From assembly GCF_000720485.1 (NCBI RefSeq), contig NZ_JOAX01000032.1, positions 23,301 through 87,300 on the forward strand: 64,000 nucleotides of DNA, given 5' to 3'. A program made the translations under genes and the position numbers. The notes under the pieces were generated by a model. The model saw only the letters and a list, made by a program, of their open reading frames with translations. It ran no database searches and was not told the DNA's origin. This DNA comes from Streptomyces ochraceiscleroticus. Its GTDB lineage: Bacteria; Actinomycetota; Actinomycetes; Streptomycetales; Streptomycetaceae. Shown piece by piece: positions 35,485-44,498 of this stretch (within the stretch, counting starts at the first letter, position 1; each line of letters opens with the position of its first letter).

Positions 35485-36807
35485 ATGACGCCTGGCCAGC
35501 GCATACTCTGCGACATTTGTCCGACCCTTGCGGACCGGAAAGGACCGATCCTGAACACCCCCCTCGCGGAGGCGCTCTCCGCGGCACTGCTCGTCCTCGT
35601 GCTCGTCTGCGCGGTCGTACGGCCGTTCCGCCTGCCGGAGGCGGCCGTCGCGGTACCGGCCGCCGGCGTCGTCCTCGCGACCGGCGCGATCCCACTGGCG
35701 CACGCCCGTGAGGAGGCCGCGCGGCTCGGCCCCGTGATCGGCTTCCTCGCGGCCGTACTGGTACTGGCCCGGCTGTGCGCCGACGAAGGGCTCTTCGAGG
35801 CGTGCGGCGCCTGGATGGCGCGGGCGGCGGCGGGCAGCCCCCGGCGGCTGCTGGCCGCCGTCTTCGGCCTCGCCTCGGCGATCACCGCGGTACTGAGCCT
35901 GGACGCCACCGTCGTACTGCTCACCCCGGTCGTCTTCGCGACGGCGGCCAGGCTGGGCGCCCGCGCGCGCCCGCATGTGTACGCCTGCACGCACCTCTCG
36001 AACACCGCCTCCCTCCTTCTCCCGGTCTCCAACCTCACGAACCTGCTCGCGTTCACGGCCAGCGGGCTGAGCTTCACCCGGTTCGCCGCGCTGATGGTGC
36101 TGCCGTGGCTGGTCGCGATCGGCAGCGAGTACGTGGTCTTCCGCCGTTACTTCGCCGCCGACCTGGACGCGGAGACGCCGCCTGCGGCTGCCGCCGAGCC
36201 GCCGGACGTACCGCTGTTCGCGCTGGTCACCGTCGTCTGCACGCTGGCCGGTTTCGTGCTCGCCTCCGCGCTCGGTATCGACCCGGCGTGGGCGGCGGCG
36301 GCCGGCGCGCTGGTACTCGCGGCCCGCACGCTCGCCCGCCGCCGCACGACCGTCCGCGCCGTCCTGGGCTCGCTCTCGCTGCCGTTCCTCGCCTTCGTGC
36401 TGTCGCTCGGCATCGTGGTGCGCGCGGTGGTCGACAACGGGCTCGCCGACGGGCTCGGCCGGCTGGTCCCCGACGGCACGTCGCTGCCCGCGCTGCTCGG
36501 CGTCGCCGCGCTGGCCGCCGTACTGGCGAATGTGATCAACAATCTGCCCGCGGTACTCGTCCTGATCCCGCTCACCGCGCCGGGCGGCCCCGGCGCGGTG
36601 CTCGCGGTCCTGCTCGGCGTCAACATCGGCCCGAACCTCACCTACGCCGGTTCCCTGGCCACGCTCCTGTGGCGGCGCATCCTGCACGCGCACGACACCG
36701 ATGTGGTGCTCAAGGACTTCACCCGGCTCGGCCTGATCACGGTGCCCGCCGCACTGTCCCTGGCGGTGGTCGCCCTGTGGGGCGCGCTGCGCGTCATCGG
36801 GGCCTGA
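35485..36807 (+). CDS. ArsB/SLC13-type anion transporter
   Basis: A membrane protein of about 440 residues with 10-12 helices, of the ion transporter superfamily (ArsB/NhaD/citM-like). Typical segments are SAITAVLSLDATVVLLTPVV, THLSNTASLLLPVSNLTNLL (repeat with NT and SN), ANVINNLPAVLVLIPL and VNIGPNLTYAGSLATLLWR; the two broken-helix repeats with N-P-T/S residues are clear. Arsenite, phosphate or dicarboxylate are possible substrates. The ATG at 35485 is the first in frame, but the hydrophobic start LNTPLAEALSAALL and AAAGGA 7 bases before CTG 35551 suggest that the CTG could be the real start. Confidence 0.85.
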   Translation: MTPGQRILCDICPTLADRKGPILNTPLAEALSAALLVLVLVCAVVRPFRLPEAAVAVPAAGVVLATGAIPLAHAREEAARLGPVIGFLAAVLVLARLCADEGLFEACGAWMARAAAGSPRRLLAAVFGLASAITAVLSLDATVVLLTPVVFATAARLGARARPHVYACTHLSNTASLLLPVSNLTNLLAFTASGLSFTRFAALMVLPWLVAIGSEYVVFRRYFAADLDAETPPAAAAEPPDVPLFALVTVVCTLAGFVLASALGIDPAWAAAAGALVLAARTLARRRTTVRAVLGSLSLPFLAFVLSLGIVVRAVVDNGLADGLGRLVPDGTSLPALLGVAALAAVLANVINNLPAVLVLIPLTAPGGPGAVLAVLLGVNIGPNLTYAGSLATLLWRRILHAHDTDVVLKDFTRLGLITVPAALSLAVVALWGALRVIGA

Positions 36808-36963
36808 GCCCACGCGCCGGCCCGGTGTTCGGCGACGGCGACATCGTGGCGGCCGCGTTCGGCGCCGAAGGCGCAACAGCCGGCGCGGTACGCCCTGGAA
36901 GGGGACGACGCGTAGGACCGGTGCCGGGCATGTGCCCGTCGCGGGCAGGGTATGGACAGGCTG

Positions 36964-37006
36964 TTGTCATGGCGTTGTCATGGACGCTCACCGCACATTG
37001 ACATGG
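36964..37006 (+). promoter_or_regulatory. Three TTG(T/A)CATGG repeats upstream of M4 protease
   Basis: TTGTCATGG at 36964 and 36975 and TTGACATGG at 36998 are in direct orientation. The last two are followed by ACGCT, and the third overlaps a TTGACA -35 hexamer. They probably bind an activator or repressor of the protease. The remainder of the 36808-37080 gap shows no gene. Confidence 0.5.
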
Positions 37007-37080
37007 ACGCTTAATGTGACTTGCCGTCAGCACGCCGGACCACGCGCCGGCCGCTGTCCCGCCGCCCCCCGAGGAGTCCG

Positions 37081-38709
37081 ATGAGATCGAGAACGCGCCT
37101 CGCCACCAGCGTCATAGCCACGGCGGCGGCCGCTCTGGTCGCCGCCACCCTGCCCGCCACCGCCACCGCCCGGCCGGCCCCCGACCGCGCCGAAGCCGTT
37201 CGCAGCGCTGATGCCGCGCTCGCCTCGCATGCCACCCAGCTCGCCGTCACCGCCGGCCAGGACACCTCCGTACGCGACGTCGTCATCGACTCCGACGGCA
37301 GCCGGCACGTCCGCTACGACCGGACCTTCGGCGGCATTCCCGTCCTCGGCGGCGACCTGGTCGTCCACCTCTCCCCCGACGGCAGTTACCACGGCGCCTC
37401 CCGGGCCACCCGCAGCGACCTCGCCGTCCCCACCGTCAAGCCCCTGATCAGCGCGACGAAGGCCGCGGGGCTGGGTACCGAAGCACTGCGCGCCGCCAAC
37501 TCCGGTACCGCGCTGAGCAAGGTCACCGCCAAGCCACTGCTGGTCATCGACGCGCTGCACGGCGCGCCGCAGCTCGCCTGGCGCACCACCGCCGCCGGCC
37601 GGGACGACCGGGGCAACCCCGCGGCCCACGTCGTGCTCACCAACGCCCGTACCGGCAAGGCGATCGACTCCTGGGACCGGCTGAAGACCGTGACCGGCGA
37701 CGGCAAGTCGCTGTACGGCGGGACCGTGCCGCTGGAGACCACCCAGTCCGGCAGCGCGTACCAGCTCAAGGACGCCACCCGCGGCGGGACTTACACCGGG
37801 GACGCGCAGAACAAGACGGACTCCTGCATCCTCGGCATCTGCTGGGGGCGCGCCCCCGCCGCCCTCTTCACCGACGCCGACAACCACTGGGGCAGCGGCA
37901 CCACCGCCGACCGCGCCTCGGCCGCAGTGGACGCCCAGTACGGTACGGACACCACCTGGGACTACTACAAGAACGTGCACGGCAGGAACGGCATCGCCGG
38001 GGACGGCAAGGGCTCCTACAACCGCGTGCACTACGGCAGCGGCTACAACAACGCCTTCTGGGACGACAGCTGCTTCTGCATGACGTACGGGGACGGCGAC
38101 GGCAAGGTCTTCGGTCCGCTGGTCGCGCTCGACGTCGCCGGGCACGAGATGTCGCACGGTGTCACCGCCGCGACCGCGAACCTGACGTACAGCGGCGAGT
38201 CCGGCGGCCTGAACGAGGCGACCTCCGACATCTTCGGCACGCTCGTGGAGTTCTACGCGAAGAACGCGAGCGACCCCGGTGACTACCTCATCGGCGAGAA
38301 GATCGTCCGCCCGGACTTCGGGCAGGCCGCGCTGCGCTACATGGACAAGCCGTCCAAGGACACCAAGTCGGCGGACTGCTGGAACTCCAAGGTGAAGGAC
38401 CTCGACGTGCACTACTCGTCCGGGGTCGCCAACCACTTCGCCTACCTGCTCGCCGAGGGCAGCGGCCAGAAGGTCATCGGCGGGGTCACCCACAACTCGC
38501 CCACCTGCAACGGCAGTACGGTGCAGGGCATCGGCAAGGACAAGCTCGGCAAGATCTGGTACCGGGCGCTGACGGTCTACATGACGTCCGGGACCAACTA
38601 CGCCGCGGCCCGCACGGCCACGCTGAACGCGGCGAAGGACCTGTACGGCGCGGGCAGCGCCGAGCAGAACGCGGTGGCGGCGGCCTGGTCGGCGGTCTCC
38701 GTCGGCTGA
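37081..38709 (+). CDS. Secreted M4 family (thermolysin-like) zinc metalloprotease
   Basis: A 542-residue pre-pro-enzyme. A signal peptide (MRSRTRLATS, hydrophobic core, ATA) is followed by an FTP/PepSY propeptide (about 40-210; FGGIPVLGGDLVVHLSPDG), then the peptidase. Zinc site HEMSH at 355-359 and the third ligand in GGLNEATSDIFG are intact; VHYSSGVANHFAYLL carries the substrate-binding His region. It resembles griselysin and other Streptomyces neutral proteases. GAGGAG lies 6 bases before the ATG, and a 16-bp hairpin terminates it. Confidence 0.95.
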   Translation: MRSRTRLATSVIATAAAALVAATLPATATARPAPDRAEAVRSADAALASHATQLAVTAGQDTSVRDVVIDSDGSRHVRYDRTFGGIPVLGGDLVVHLSPDGSYHGASRATRSDLAVPTVKPLISATKAAGLGTEALRAANSGTALSKVTAKPLLVIDALHGAPQLAWRTTAAGRDDRGNPAAHVVLTNARTGKAIDSWDRLKTVTGDGKSLYGGTVPLETTQSGSAYQLKDATRGGTYTGDAQNKTDSCILGICWGRAPAALFTDADNHWGSGTTADRASAAVDAQYGTDTTWDYYKNVHGRNGIAGDGKGSYNRVHYGSGYNNAFWDDSCFCMTYGDGDGKVFGPLVALDVAGHEMSHGVTAATANLTYSGESGGLNEATSDIFGTLVEFYAKNASDPGDYLIGEKIVRPDFGQAALRYMDKPSKDTKSADCWNSKVKDLDVHYSSGVANHFAYLLAEGSGQKVIGGVTHNSPTCNGSTVQGIGKDKLGKIWYRALTVYMTSGTNYAAARTATLNAAKDLYGAGSAEQNAVAAAWSAVSVG

Positions 38710-38742
38710 CGCACCGTCACTCGCGCCGTCGCACAGGACGGT

Positions 38743-38781
38743 CCGTACCGGCCGGGCGCCCGCGCCGCCCGGCCGGTACGG
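38743..38781. terminator. Terminator after M4 protease
   Basis: CCGTACCGGCCGGGCG pairs perfectly with its complement (16 bp, 7-base loop) 34 bases after the stop. A partial copy of the right arm recurs at about 38788-38804, just before the next gene. Confidence 0.88.
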
Positions 38782-38811
38782 TCGCCGGCCCGGCCGGTAC
38801 GGTTGCCGACC

Positions 38812-39363
38812 ATGGCCGAAAGCACCCTGTGGACCCTGTCGATCGCCGCGGTGACCGGCGGCACCGCCGTACTGGCGAGCTGGGTCACCAGCCGCGGCAG
38901 CACCCGCGCCGCACGCATCCAGGCCGAGACCGCCGCCGACTCCCAGCGCCGGGAACGCCTCCGGGAGAGCCGCCGCACCGCCTACCTGGACCTGATCGAA
39001 CAGACGCACAGGATGGGCGAGTTGTTCTGGGAGGTCTCGGACCTGCTGCGGCAGCCGGCCGCCGACGGGAGCACGGCGGCTCTGCGGCAGCTCAGCGAGC
39101 GGCAGACGGCGGAGTACGCGAAGCTCCGCCGCTGTGCGCGGGTCGTGGAGCTGGAGGGGCCGCTGCCCGCGGCCGCCGCGGCGCTCAGGGTCCAGAAGTC
39201 GACGGGCGACTTCCACTCCGCGATCAAGCAGGCGCTGGCGGCCGGCCCCGGCGGGCAGGAATGGGCCGCCGCCGAGGAGCGGTTCGACGCCGCGTACTCC
39301 CCTTTCTGGGCCGCGCTGGAGGCGTTCGTGGACACCGCGCGCGACGCCCACCAGGGGAAATGA
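38812..39363 (+). CDS. Membrane-anchored coiled-coil hypothetical protein
   Basis: A 183-residue protein with one N-terminal transmembrane helix (LWTLSIAAVTGGTAVLASWV) and a cytoplasmic helical body rich in Arg and Glu (QRRERLRESRRTAYLDLIEQ, SERQTAEYAKLRRCARVVEL). I do not recognise a family with known function; similar small proteins are common in Streptomyces. The ATG at 38812 is preferred to a TTG three codons upstream. It lies between the protease terminator and a convergent AraC regulator. Confidence 0.7.
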   Translation: MAESTLWTLSIAAVTGGTAVLASWVTSRGSTRAARIQAETAADSQRRERLRESRRTAYLDLIEQTHRMGELFWEVSDLLRQPAADGSTAALRQLSERQTAEYAKLRRCARVVELEGPLPAAAAALRVQKSTGDFHSAIKQALAAGPGGQEWAAAEERFDAAYSPFWAALEAFVDTARDAHQGK

Positions 39364-39373
39364 ACCCGGGACG

Positions 39374-40327
39374 TCAGCGGCGGTGCGCCTGGGAGGGCAG
39401 CTTGCCGTACCGGGCCTGATAGGCGGCAGCGAAGCGGCCCAGGTGCGTGAAGCCCCAGCGGCCGGCGACCTCGGTGACCGAGACGCCCGGCCCGGCGGCG
39501 ACCAGGTCGCGGTGGGCGCGCTCCAGCCGCAGCCGGCGCAGATAGGCCATCGGCGTGGTCTCCAGGTGCTGCCGGAAGCCGGCCTGCAGAGAGCGCGGCG
39601 CGACCCCGGCGACCCGCGCCAGCTCCAGCACGGTGAAGGGGCGCGCGGGGTCGGCCTGCATGGCGTCCACGGCACGCTTGACCGGGCGCGGGCAGGTACG
39701 GGTGGCCGGGTCGGCCAGCTCCTCGCGGTACTGGTGCGGGGTGGCGTACAGCATCGTGGTGAGCAGCGCGTCCGCGAGCCCGGCAGCCACCGGGGCATGG
39801 GTCAGGAGGCCGGTCGGCGCGGCCAGTTCGGTGGCGAGGCCGCGGGCCAGGGAGACGAGGGTGAGCCCCCGGCCGTGGTAGGGGTCCAGGCCGCCGGGGA
39901 AGTGCAGCGGCCGCACGGAGTGTTCGAGGTGCTCCTCCAGCGCGCTCTCCACCGCCTGCCGGTCGAAGCCCAGGGCCAGTACCTCGGTCGTGGCGTCCAG
40001 TTCGCCGGTGAGGGCGCCGGTCGGCTCGAAGACCGGGACCCGGCCGTCGGAGGCGGTGGCCCGGAACACCTCACCGCGGTGGGACTGCACCACCTGTCCG
40101 CTGCGCGGCACGTTGATGTGGTACGCGACGCCCAGCCCCTCGCTCCGGCTGAGGACGTCGGTGCCGTAGGTCGCGGTGGCGAAGGTGACGGGGCCCAGCC
40201 GCAGCGCGCTCATGGCGAAGCCGAAGTCGGCGGGGTCGGTGAGGGGGTTCAGCACCACCGGATAGGACAGCGTGTCGGCGATCCAGGCGCGGGCACGCTC
40301 GATGTCAGTGGTGCGGAAGGTGCGCAT
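39374..40327 (-). CDS. AraC family transcriptional regulator
   Basis: A 317-residue regulator. Residues about 1-180 are an AraC_binding_2-type sensor domain (MRTFRTTDIERARAWI, VAYHINVPRSGQVVQSHRGE). Residues about 215-317 are the double helix-turn-helix: FTVLELARVAGVAPRSLQAGFRQHL, split as LARVAGVAPRSLQ / GFRQHLETTP, and GFTHLGRFAAAYQARYGKLP. Similar proteins regulate aromatic acid or amine use. An alternative ATG 48 bases upstream exists. It is divergent from the ANTAR gene. Its target is unknown. Confidence 0.88.
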   Translation of the reverse strand: MRTFRTTDIERARAWIADTLSYPVVLNPLTDPADFGFAMSALRLGPVTFATATYGTDVLSRSEGLGVAYHINVPRSGQVVQSHRGEVFRATASDGRVPVFEPTGALTGELDATTEVLALGFDRQAVESALEEHLEHSVRPLHFPGGLDPYHGRGLTLVSLARGLATELAAPTGLLTHAPVAAGLADALLTTMLYATPHQYREELADPATRTCPRPVKRAVDAMQADPARPFTVLELARVAGVAPRSLQAGFRQHLETTPMAYLRRLRLERAHRDLVAAGPGVSVTEVAGRWGFTHLGRFAAAYQARYGKLPSQAHRR

Positions 40328-40495
40328 GCCGCACTGCGCCCGTCGTTCCGTGCCGCGGCCGCGCTCCCCCGGCATCGCCGCCCCCGTCCCTCGGATCGTC
40401 CCTCGCCCGGCGCAGTGAGCAGCCGACTGCGCTTGGTGTCCACATGCTACGCAAAATGGATATCGGCGGGCTCCCCGCAGGCATTGACTGTCCGA

Positions 40496-41320
40496 ATGGA
40501 GGCATTTCCGCTGTCGCGCGTCGCCATGGACGCGGCAGATCCGACCACCCCTTGCCTGTCGCACCGTCCGAGTCGCCCGGCGCCGGAGCGCGAGCGGCTG
40601 CTGACCCGTGCGCTGCTGGATCTGGCCTCGCCCGAGGACCGGGAGCCGGCCGCGCACGCCGCTTCCCTGATCGAATACGTCCGGCTGCTGGGCGGCGAGC
40701 CGGCCCCGGACGCGGTGGCCGTGCTGGCCGGCCGGCCACCGGTCACCGCCGCTTCGAGCCCCCGGGCCGAGCTGCTGCGGGAGCTGGAGGAGCGGCTGGG
40801 CGAGGGCCCGGTACGGGACACGCTGGCCGGTGCGGCGGCGGAGGAGATACCGCTGGAGGACCCGGCGGCCGCCCGCTGGCCGCGGCTCGCGGCACGGGCG
40901 CGGGAGTTGGGAGTCCTCCTGGTCAGCACGGTACCGCTGAGCGATGTGGCGTACGGAGAGGACTCCGGCGGTATGCGGCCGGCGGCCCCGCTGGGCGCGC
41001 TGGTGCTGTACCACGACGTGGCCACTCCATGGCCGAGGGAGCGGTCGGCGCCGGTGCCGGCGCTCGCCGGCGCCGCGGCGCTGCACCTGCGGCACCGGCG
41101 CACCCGTGACCACGCCCGGCAGCTCGAGCAGGCGCTGCGCAGCCGGATCGTCATCGAGCAGGCCAAGGGGGTGCTCGCCGAGCGGTTCGGCTGCCCGACG
41201 GACGGGGCGTTCGCGGAGCTGCGCCGGTACGCCCGTGCGCACCAACGCAACCTCCACGACCTGGCGCGCTCCGTCGTGGACGGCACGGCGCCGCCGCCGT
41301 TCCGCAAGGAAGCCCGCTAG
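40496..41320 (+). CDS. GAF-like/ANTAR domain regulator
   Basis: A 274-residue protein whose C-terminal segment (LEQALRSRIVIEQAKGVLAE, then RFGCPTDGAFAELRRYARAH) is an ANTAR RNA-binding domain. These act as antiterminators on paired hexaloop hairpins. The N-terminal 190 residues are a degenerate GAF-like sensor. The start is uncertain: the ATG at 40496 is the first in frame, but GGAGG at 40499 would suit initiation slightly farther in (CTG 40511 or ATG 40526). Its RNA targets are not evident nearby. Confidence 0.82.
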   Translation: MEAFPLSRVAMDAADPTTPCLSHRPSRPAPERERLLTRALLDLASPEDREPAAHAASLIEYVRLLGGEPAPDAVAVLAGRPPVTAASSPRAELLRELEERLGEGPVRDTLAGAAAEEIPLEDPAAARWPRLAARARELGVLLVSTVPLSDVAYGEDSGGMRPAAPLGALVLYHDVATPWPRERSAPVPALAGAAALHLRHRRTRDHARQLEQALRSRIVIEQAKGVLAERFGCPTDGAFAELRRYARAHQRNLHDLARSVVDGTAPPPFRKEAR

Positions 41321-41354
41321 CAGGGTCCCCTGCGAGCCCGCTGACGGACCTGCC

Positions 41355-42908
41355 TCAGCGGTCCTCCTTGAGCAGGTCGGCGCACTTCTCGCCGATCATC
41401 ATCGTGGTGATGCACGGGTTGACCGTGACCAGCTCCGGCATGACCGAGCCGTCCGCGACGCGCAGCCCCTGAATGCCCTTCACGCGCAGCCGGGCGTCCA
41501 GCGGCGCCATGGCGTCGTCGGCGGCGCCCATCTTCACCGTGCAGGCGGGGTGGTAGACGGTGTTGTGGGTCTTGGTGATGTAGTCCAGCAGCTCGTCGTC
41601 GGTGCGCACGTCCGGGCCCGGGGCCAGCTCGGCGCCCACCCAGTCCGCCAGCGCCGGCTGTGCGGCGATCTCGCGGGCGAGGCGCAGCCCGTACGTCATC
41701 ACCCGTACGTCGTGCTCGTGGGTGAAGTAGCGCGGGTCGACCTTCGGCTTGTCGCGGAAGTCGCGGGTGCGCAGCCGGACCGTGCCGCGGGAGCGGGCGC
41801 GGGTGACGTTCGGGGTGAGGCAGAAGGCGTTCTCGGAGGTCGGGTAGCCGTGCCGCGCTGTGTTCATGTCGAACGGCACAGAGCCGTAGTGGAACATCAG
41901 GTCCGGGCGGTCCAGGCCCTCTTCGGTGTCGGCGAAGATGCCGATCTCCCACCACTGGTTGGAGCTGGTCACCATGGGCTGCTTGGCGTCCCACATGATG
42001 ACGCCCTCGGGGTGGTCCTGGAGGTTCTCGCCGACGCCGGGCGAGTCGACGAGCACCTCCACGCCGGTCTCGCGCAGATGGGCGGCCGGGCCGATGCCGG
42101 AGAGCATCAGCAGCTTGGGGGTGTCGATGGCGCCGCAGGAGACGATCACTTCGCGGCGGGCGCGGACCGTACGGGTGTGGATCAGGTCGGGGTCGAGGTA
42201 CGTGGCGCCGGTGCAGCGGCGGTCCGCGTCGATCAGGAGCTGCTTGGCGCGGACGCCGGTCCGCACCTCCAGGTTGGGGCGGCGGCCGAGGATCGGGTGG
42301 AGGTAGGCGACGGACGAGGACTGCCGGATGTTGTTCTCGTCGGAGTTGATCTGGAACCAGTTGGCGCCGCGTATCACGGTCCTGCCGGTGTTGAACGGGG
42401 TGGTGGGGATGCCCTGTTCGGCGCAGGCGGCGAGCAGGGCCGAGCCGCAGGGGTCGGCGCCCTTGATGGTGCGCAGGGTGACCGGGCCCGAGCGGCCGTG
42501 GTGGTCGCCGGGCGCGTCGTTGGACTCCAGGCGCTGGTAGAGCGGGAAGGTGTCCTTCGCGCCCCAGCCCGTACAGCCGCCCGCTTCCCAGGCGTCGAGG
42601 TCCTCGGCCGGGGCCCAGAAGGCGATACAGGAGTTGTGCGAGGAACAGCCGCCGAGGACGCGGGCGCGGGCGTGCCGCATGAAGCTGTTGCCGCTCTCCT
42701 GGGGCTCGACCGGGTAGTCCCAGTCGTATCCGGACTCCAGCAGGCCCATCCAGCGTTCCAGGCGCAGTACGTTGTCGTCGCCGACGTCGGAGGGTCCGGC
42801 CTCCAGGACGCACACCGTCACCGAGGGGTCCTCGCTGAGGCGGGCGGCCACGACGTTGCCCGCGGTGCCGCCGCCGACGATGACATAGTCGAACTCTTCA
42901 GTGGACAT
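41355..42908 (-). CDS. codA: Choline oxidase (GMC oxidoreductase)
   Basis: A 517-residue flavoenzyme oxidising choline to betaine aldehyde and on to glycine betaine with O2. The FAD motif VIVGGGTAGNVVAARLSE is at 9-26. Signature GGCSSHNSCIAFWAP carries the His that binds FAD covalently and the active-site Ser (His99/Ser101 in the Arthrobacter enzyme). QWWEIG supplies the Glu, and HNTVYHPACTVKMG and VNPCITTMMIG the His and Asn (466/510). These match choline oxidase better than BetA dehydrogenase. AAGGAGC is 9 bases upstream, and the start overlaps the permease end by 11 bases. It is the last gene of the choline operon. Confidence 0.92.
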   Translation of the reverse strand: MSTEEFDYVIVGGGTAGNVVAARLSEDPSVTVCVLEAGPSDVGDDNVLRLERWMGLLESGYDWDYPVEPQESGNSFMRHARARVLGGCSSHNSCIAFWAPAEDLDAWEAGGCTGWGAKDTFPLYQRLESNDAPGDHHGRSGPVTLRTIKGADPCGSALLAACAEQGIPTTPFNTGRTVIRGANWFQINSDENNIRQSSSVAYLHPILGRRPNLEVRTGVRAKQLLIDADRRCTGATYLDPDLIHTRTVRARREVIVSCGAIDTPKLLMLSGIGPAAHLRETGVEVLVDSPGVGENLQDHPEGVIMWDAKQPMVTSSNQWWEIGIFADTEEGLDRPDLMFHYGSVPFDMNTARHGYPTSENAFCLTPNVTRARSRGTVRLRTRDFRDKPKVDPRYFTHEHDVRVMTYGLRLAREIAAQPALADWVGAELAPGPDVRTDDELLDYITKTHNTVYHPACTVKMGAADDAMAPLDARLRVKGIQGLRVADGSVMPELVTVNPCITTMMIGEKCADLLKEDR

Positions 42909-44484
42909 GGGTCGGAGTGCTCCTTGTGGTGTCGGATCCGGCTTCCTGCTGCGCCGCGTGTTCGGCGAGGACGCCCGTGCGGTGGCGCTGGATCAGCCAG
43001 TAGTAGGCGAAGCCGCCGAGCGCGACGGCGCCCACGAAGAGGACGGCGCCCCAGCGCAGGTACCAGTGGTGGGGCGGGGCCGCGTTGTAGACGGCGTCGC
43101 GGGGCCAGGCGAGATTGATCATCATCCCGGCGCCCCAAAGGACGGCGAGGATGTTGACGGGCAGTCCCCAGCGGCCGAGAGTGAAGCGGCCGGGGGCCGG
43201 CTGCCAGCGACCGCGCAGCCGGGCGATCAGCATCGGCACGGTGACCAGCAGATACGCGCCGTAGATCATGATGATGCCGATGCTGGTGACGACCGAGAAG
43301 ATCTGCGGCTGGCGGATGTTGATCAGCAGGACGCCCAGCGAGAGCACACCGACGATCACCGCGGGCAGGACCGGGGTCTGGAAGCGCGGGCTGACCCGGG
43401 CGAGCAGCGAGGCGGCGGGCAGGTTGTTGTCGCGGGACATGGCGAAGGCCAGCCGGATGGCGGCGGTGTGCACGGCCAGCGCGCAGACGGTGACGGCGAT
43501 CAGGACGCACCACAGCATCGCCTTGCCGACGGTGTCGCCGAGCACGTCCAGGACGACGTACTGCAGCCCGTCGGTGGCCAGCCCCTCGCCGTTCAGGCTG
43601 CCGACACTCATCAGGGCGAGCAGCAGGATCAGGCCGCCCAGTACGAAGGAGGCGAGCAGGGCGCGGAGGATGGCGCGGGGCGCGTTGCGGGAGGGGTCCA
43701 GGGACTCCTCGCCGAGCGAGGCGGCGGTGTCGAAGCCGTACATGACGTACGCGGAGGCGAGCGAGGCGGTGAGGAAGGCGCCGAGGTAACCGAAGCTCTG
43801 GCCGTTGCCCGTGTGGTGGGTCTCCATCACCACGTCGGGCCCGCGCACCACGTGCACGGCGAAGAGCACGATCAGCACGACGGTGGCGATCAGCTCGATG
43901 AAGACGCCCGCGGTGTTGATGCGGGCCATCAGCTTCACGCCGAAGGCGTTGACGAGGGTGGTGAAGAGGATCAGTACGCCGGCGAGGAGGACGCCGTTGG
44001 TGGCGATGTCGTAGCGCCCGGTGCCGTCCCCGATGAACTGGAAGGAGGCGGAGATCTGCGGGAGCGTGAGCTGGTAGGCGAGGGCCACGGCGGAGAGCGA
44101 GACGATCGAGGCGACCAGCATCATCCAGCCGGCCAGCCAGCCGATGTGCGGATTGCCCAGCCGTTTCGCCCAGTTGTAGACCGAGCCCGCGACGGGGTGG
44201 CGGGCGGCCAGCTCGGCGAAGGACAGCGCGATCATGAGCTGGCCCACGAAGACCATCGGCCAGGACCACCAGTAGGCGGGACCGCCGTGCCCGTAGCCGA
44301 AGTAGAAGAGCTGGAAGGTGCCGGTGAGGATCGAGATGTAGCTGATGCCGGCGGCGAAGGTGTGGAAGTTGCCGAGGGTCCGCTTGAGTTCGGGGCGGTA
44401 GCCGAACTCCGCGAGGCCGTCGTCGTCCTGTGCCGGTGGTGCGTCCTGCGAGGGTCTTTCTGCTCGGGAAGCCGTCAAGAGCAT
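42898..44484 (-). CDS. APC superfamily amino acid/choline permease
   Basis: A 528-residue transporter with about 12 helices, of the ACT (amino acid/choline transporter) branch that includes yeast choline permease. Typical segments: FHTFAAGISYISILTGTFQLF, LSFAELAARHPVAGSVYNWAKRLG and YGFDTAASLGEESLDPSRNAPRA. Its place in the operon makes choline or betaine the likely cargo. GAGGAG is only 2 bases before ATG 44484, so the TTG at 44478 may be used instead. The end overlaps the choline oxidase gene. Confidence 0.88.
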   Translation of the reverse strand: MLLTASRAERPSQDAPPAQDDDGLAEFGYRPELKRTLGNFHTFAAGISYISILTGTFQLFYFGYGHGGPAYWWSWPMVFVGQLMIALSFAELAARHPVAGSVYNWAKRLGNPHIGWLAGWMMLVASIVSLSAVALAYQLTLPQISASFQFIGDGTGRYDIATNGVLLAGVLILFTTLVNAFGVKLMARINTAGVFIELIATVVLIVLFAVHVVRGPDVVMETHHTGNGQSFGYLGAFLTASLASAYVMYGFDTAASLGEESLDPSRNAPRAILRALLASFVLGGLILLLALMSVGSLNGEGLATDGLQYVVLDVLGDTVGKAMLWCVLIAVTVCALAVHTAAIRLAFAMSRDNNLPAASLLARVSPRFQTPVLPAVIVGVLSLGVLLINIRQPQIFSVVTSIGIIMIYGAYLLVTVPMLIARLRGRWQPAPGRFTLGRWGLPVNILAVLWGAGMMINLAWPRDAVYNAAPPHHWYLRWGAVLFVGAVALGGFAYYWLIQRHRTGVLAEHAAQQEAGSDTTRSTPTHVH

Positions 44485-44498
44485 GTCTCCTCAGTCGA

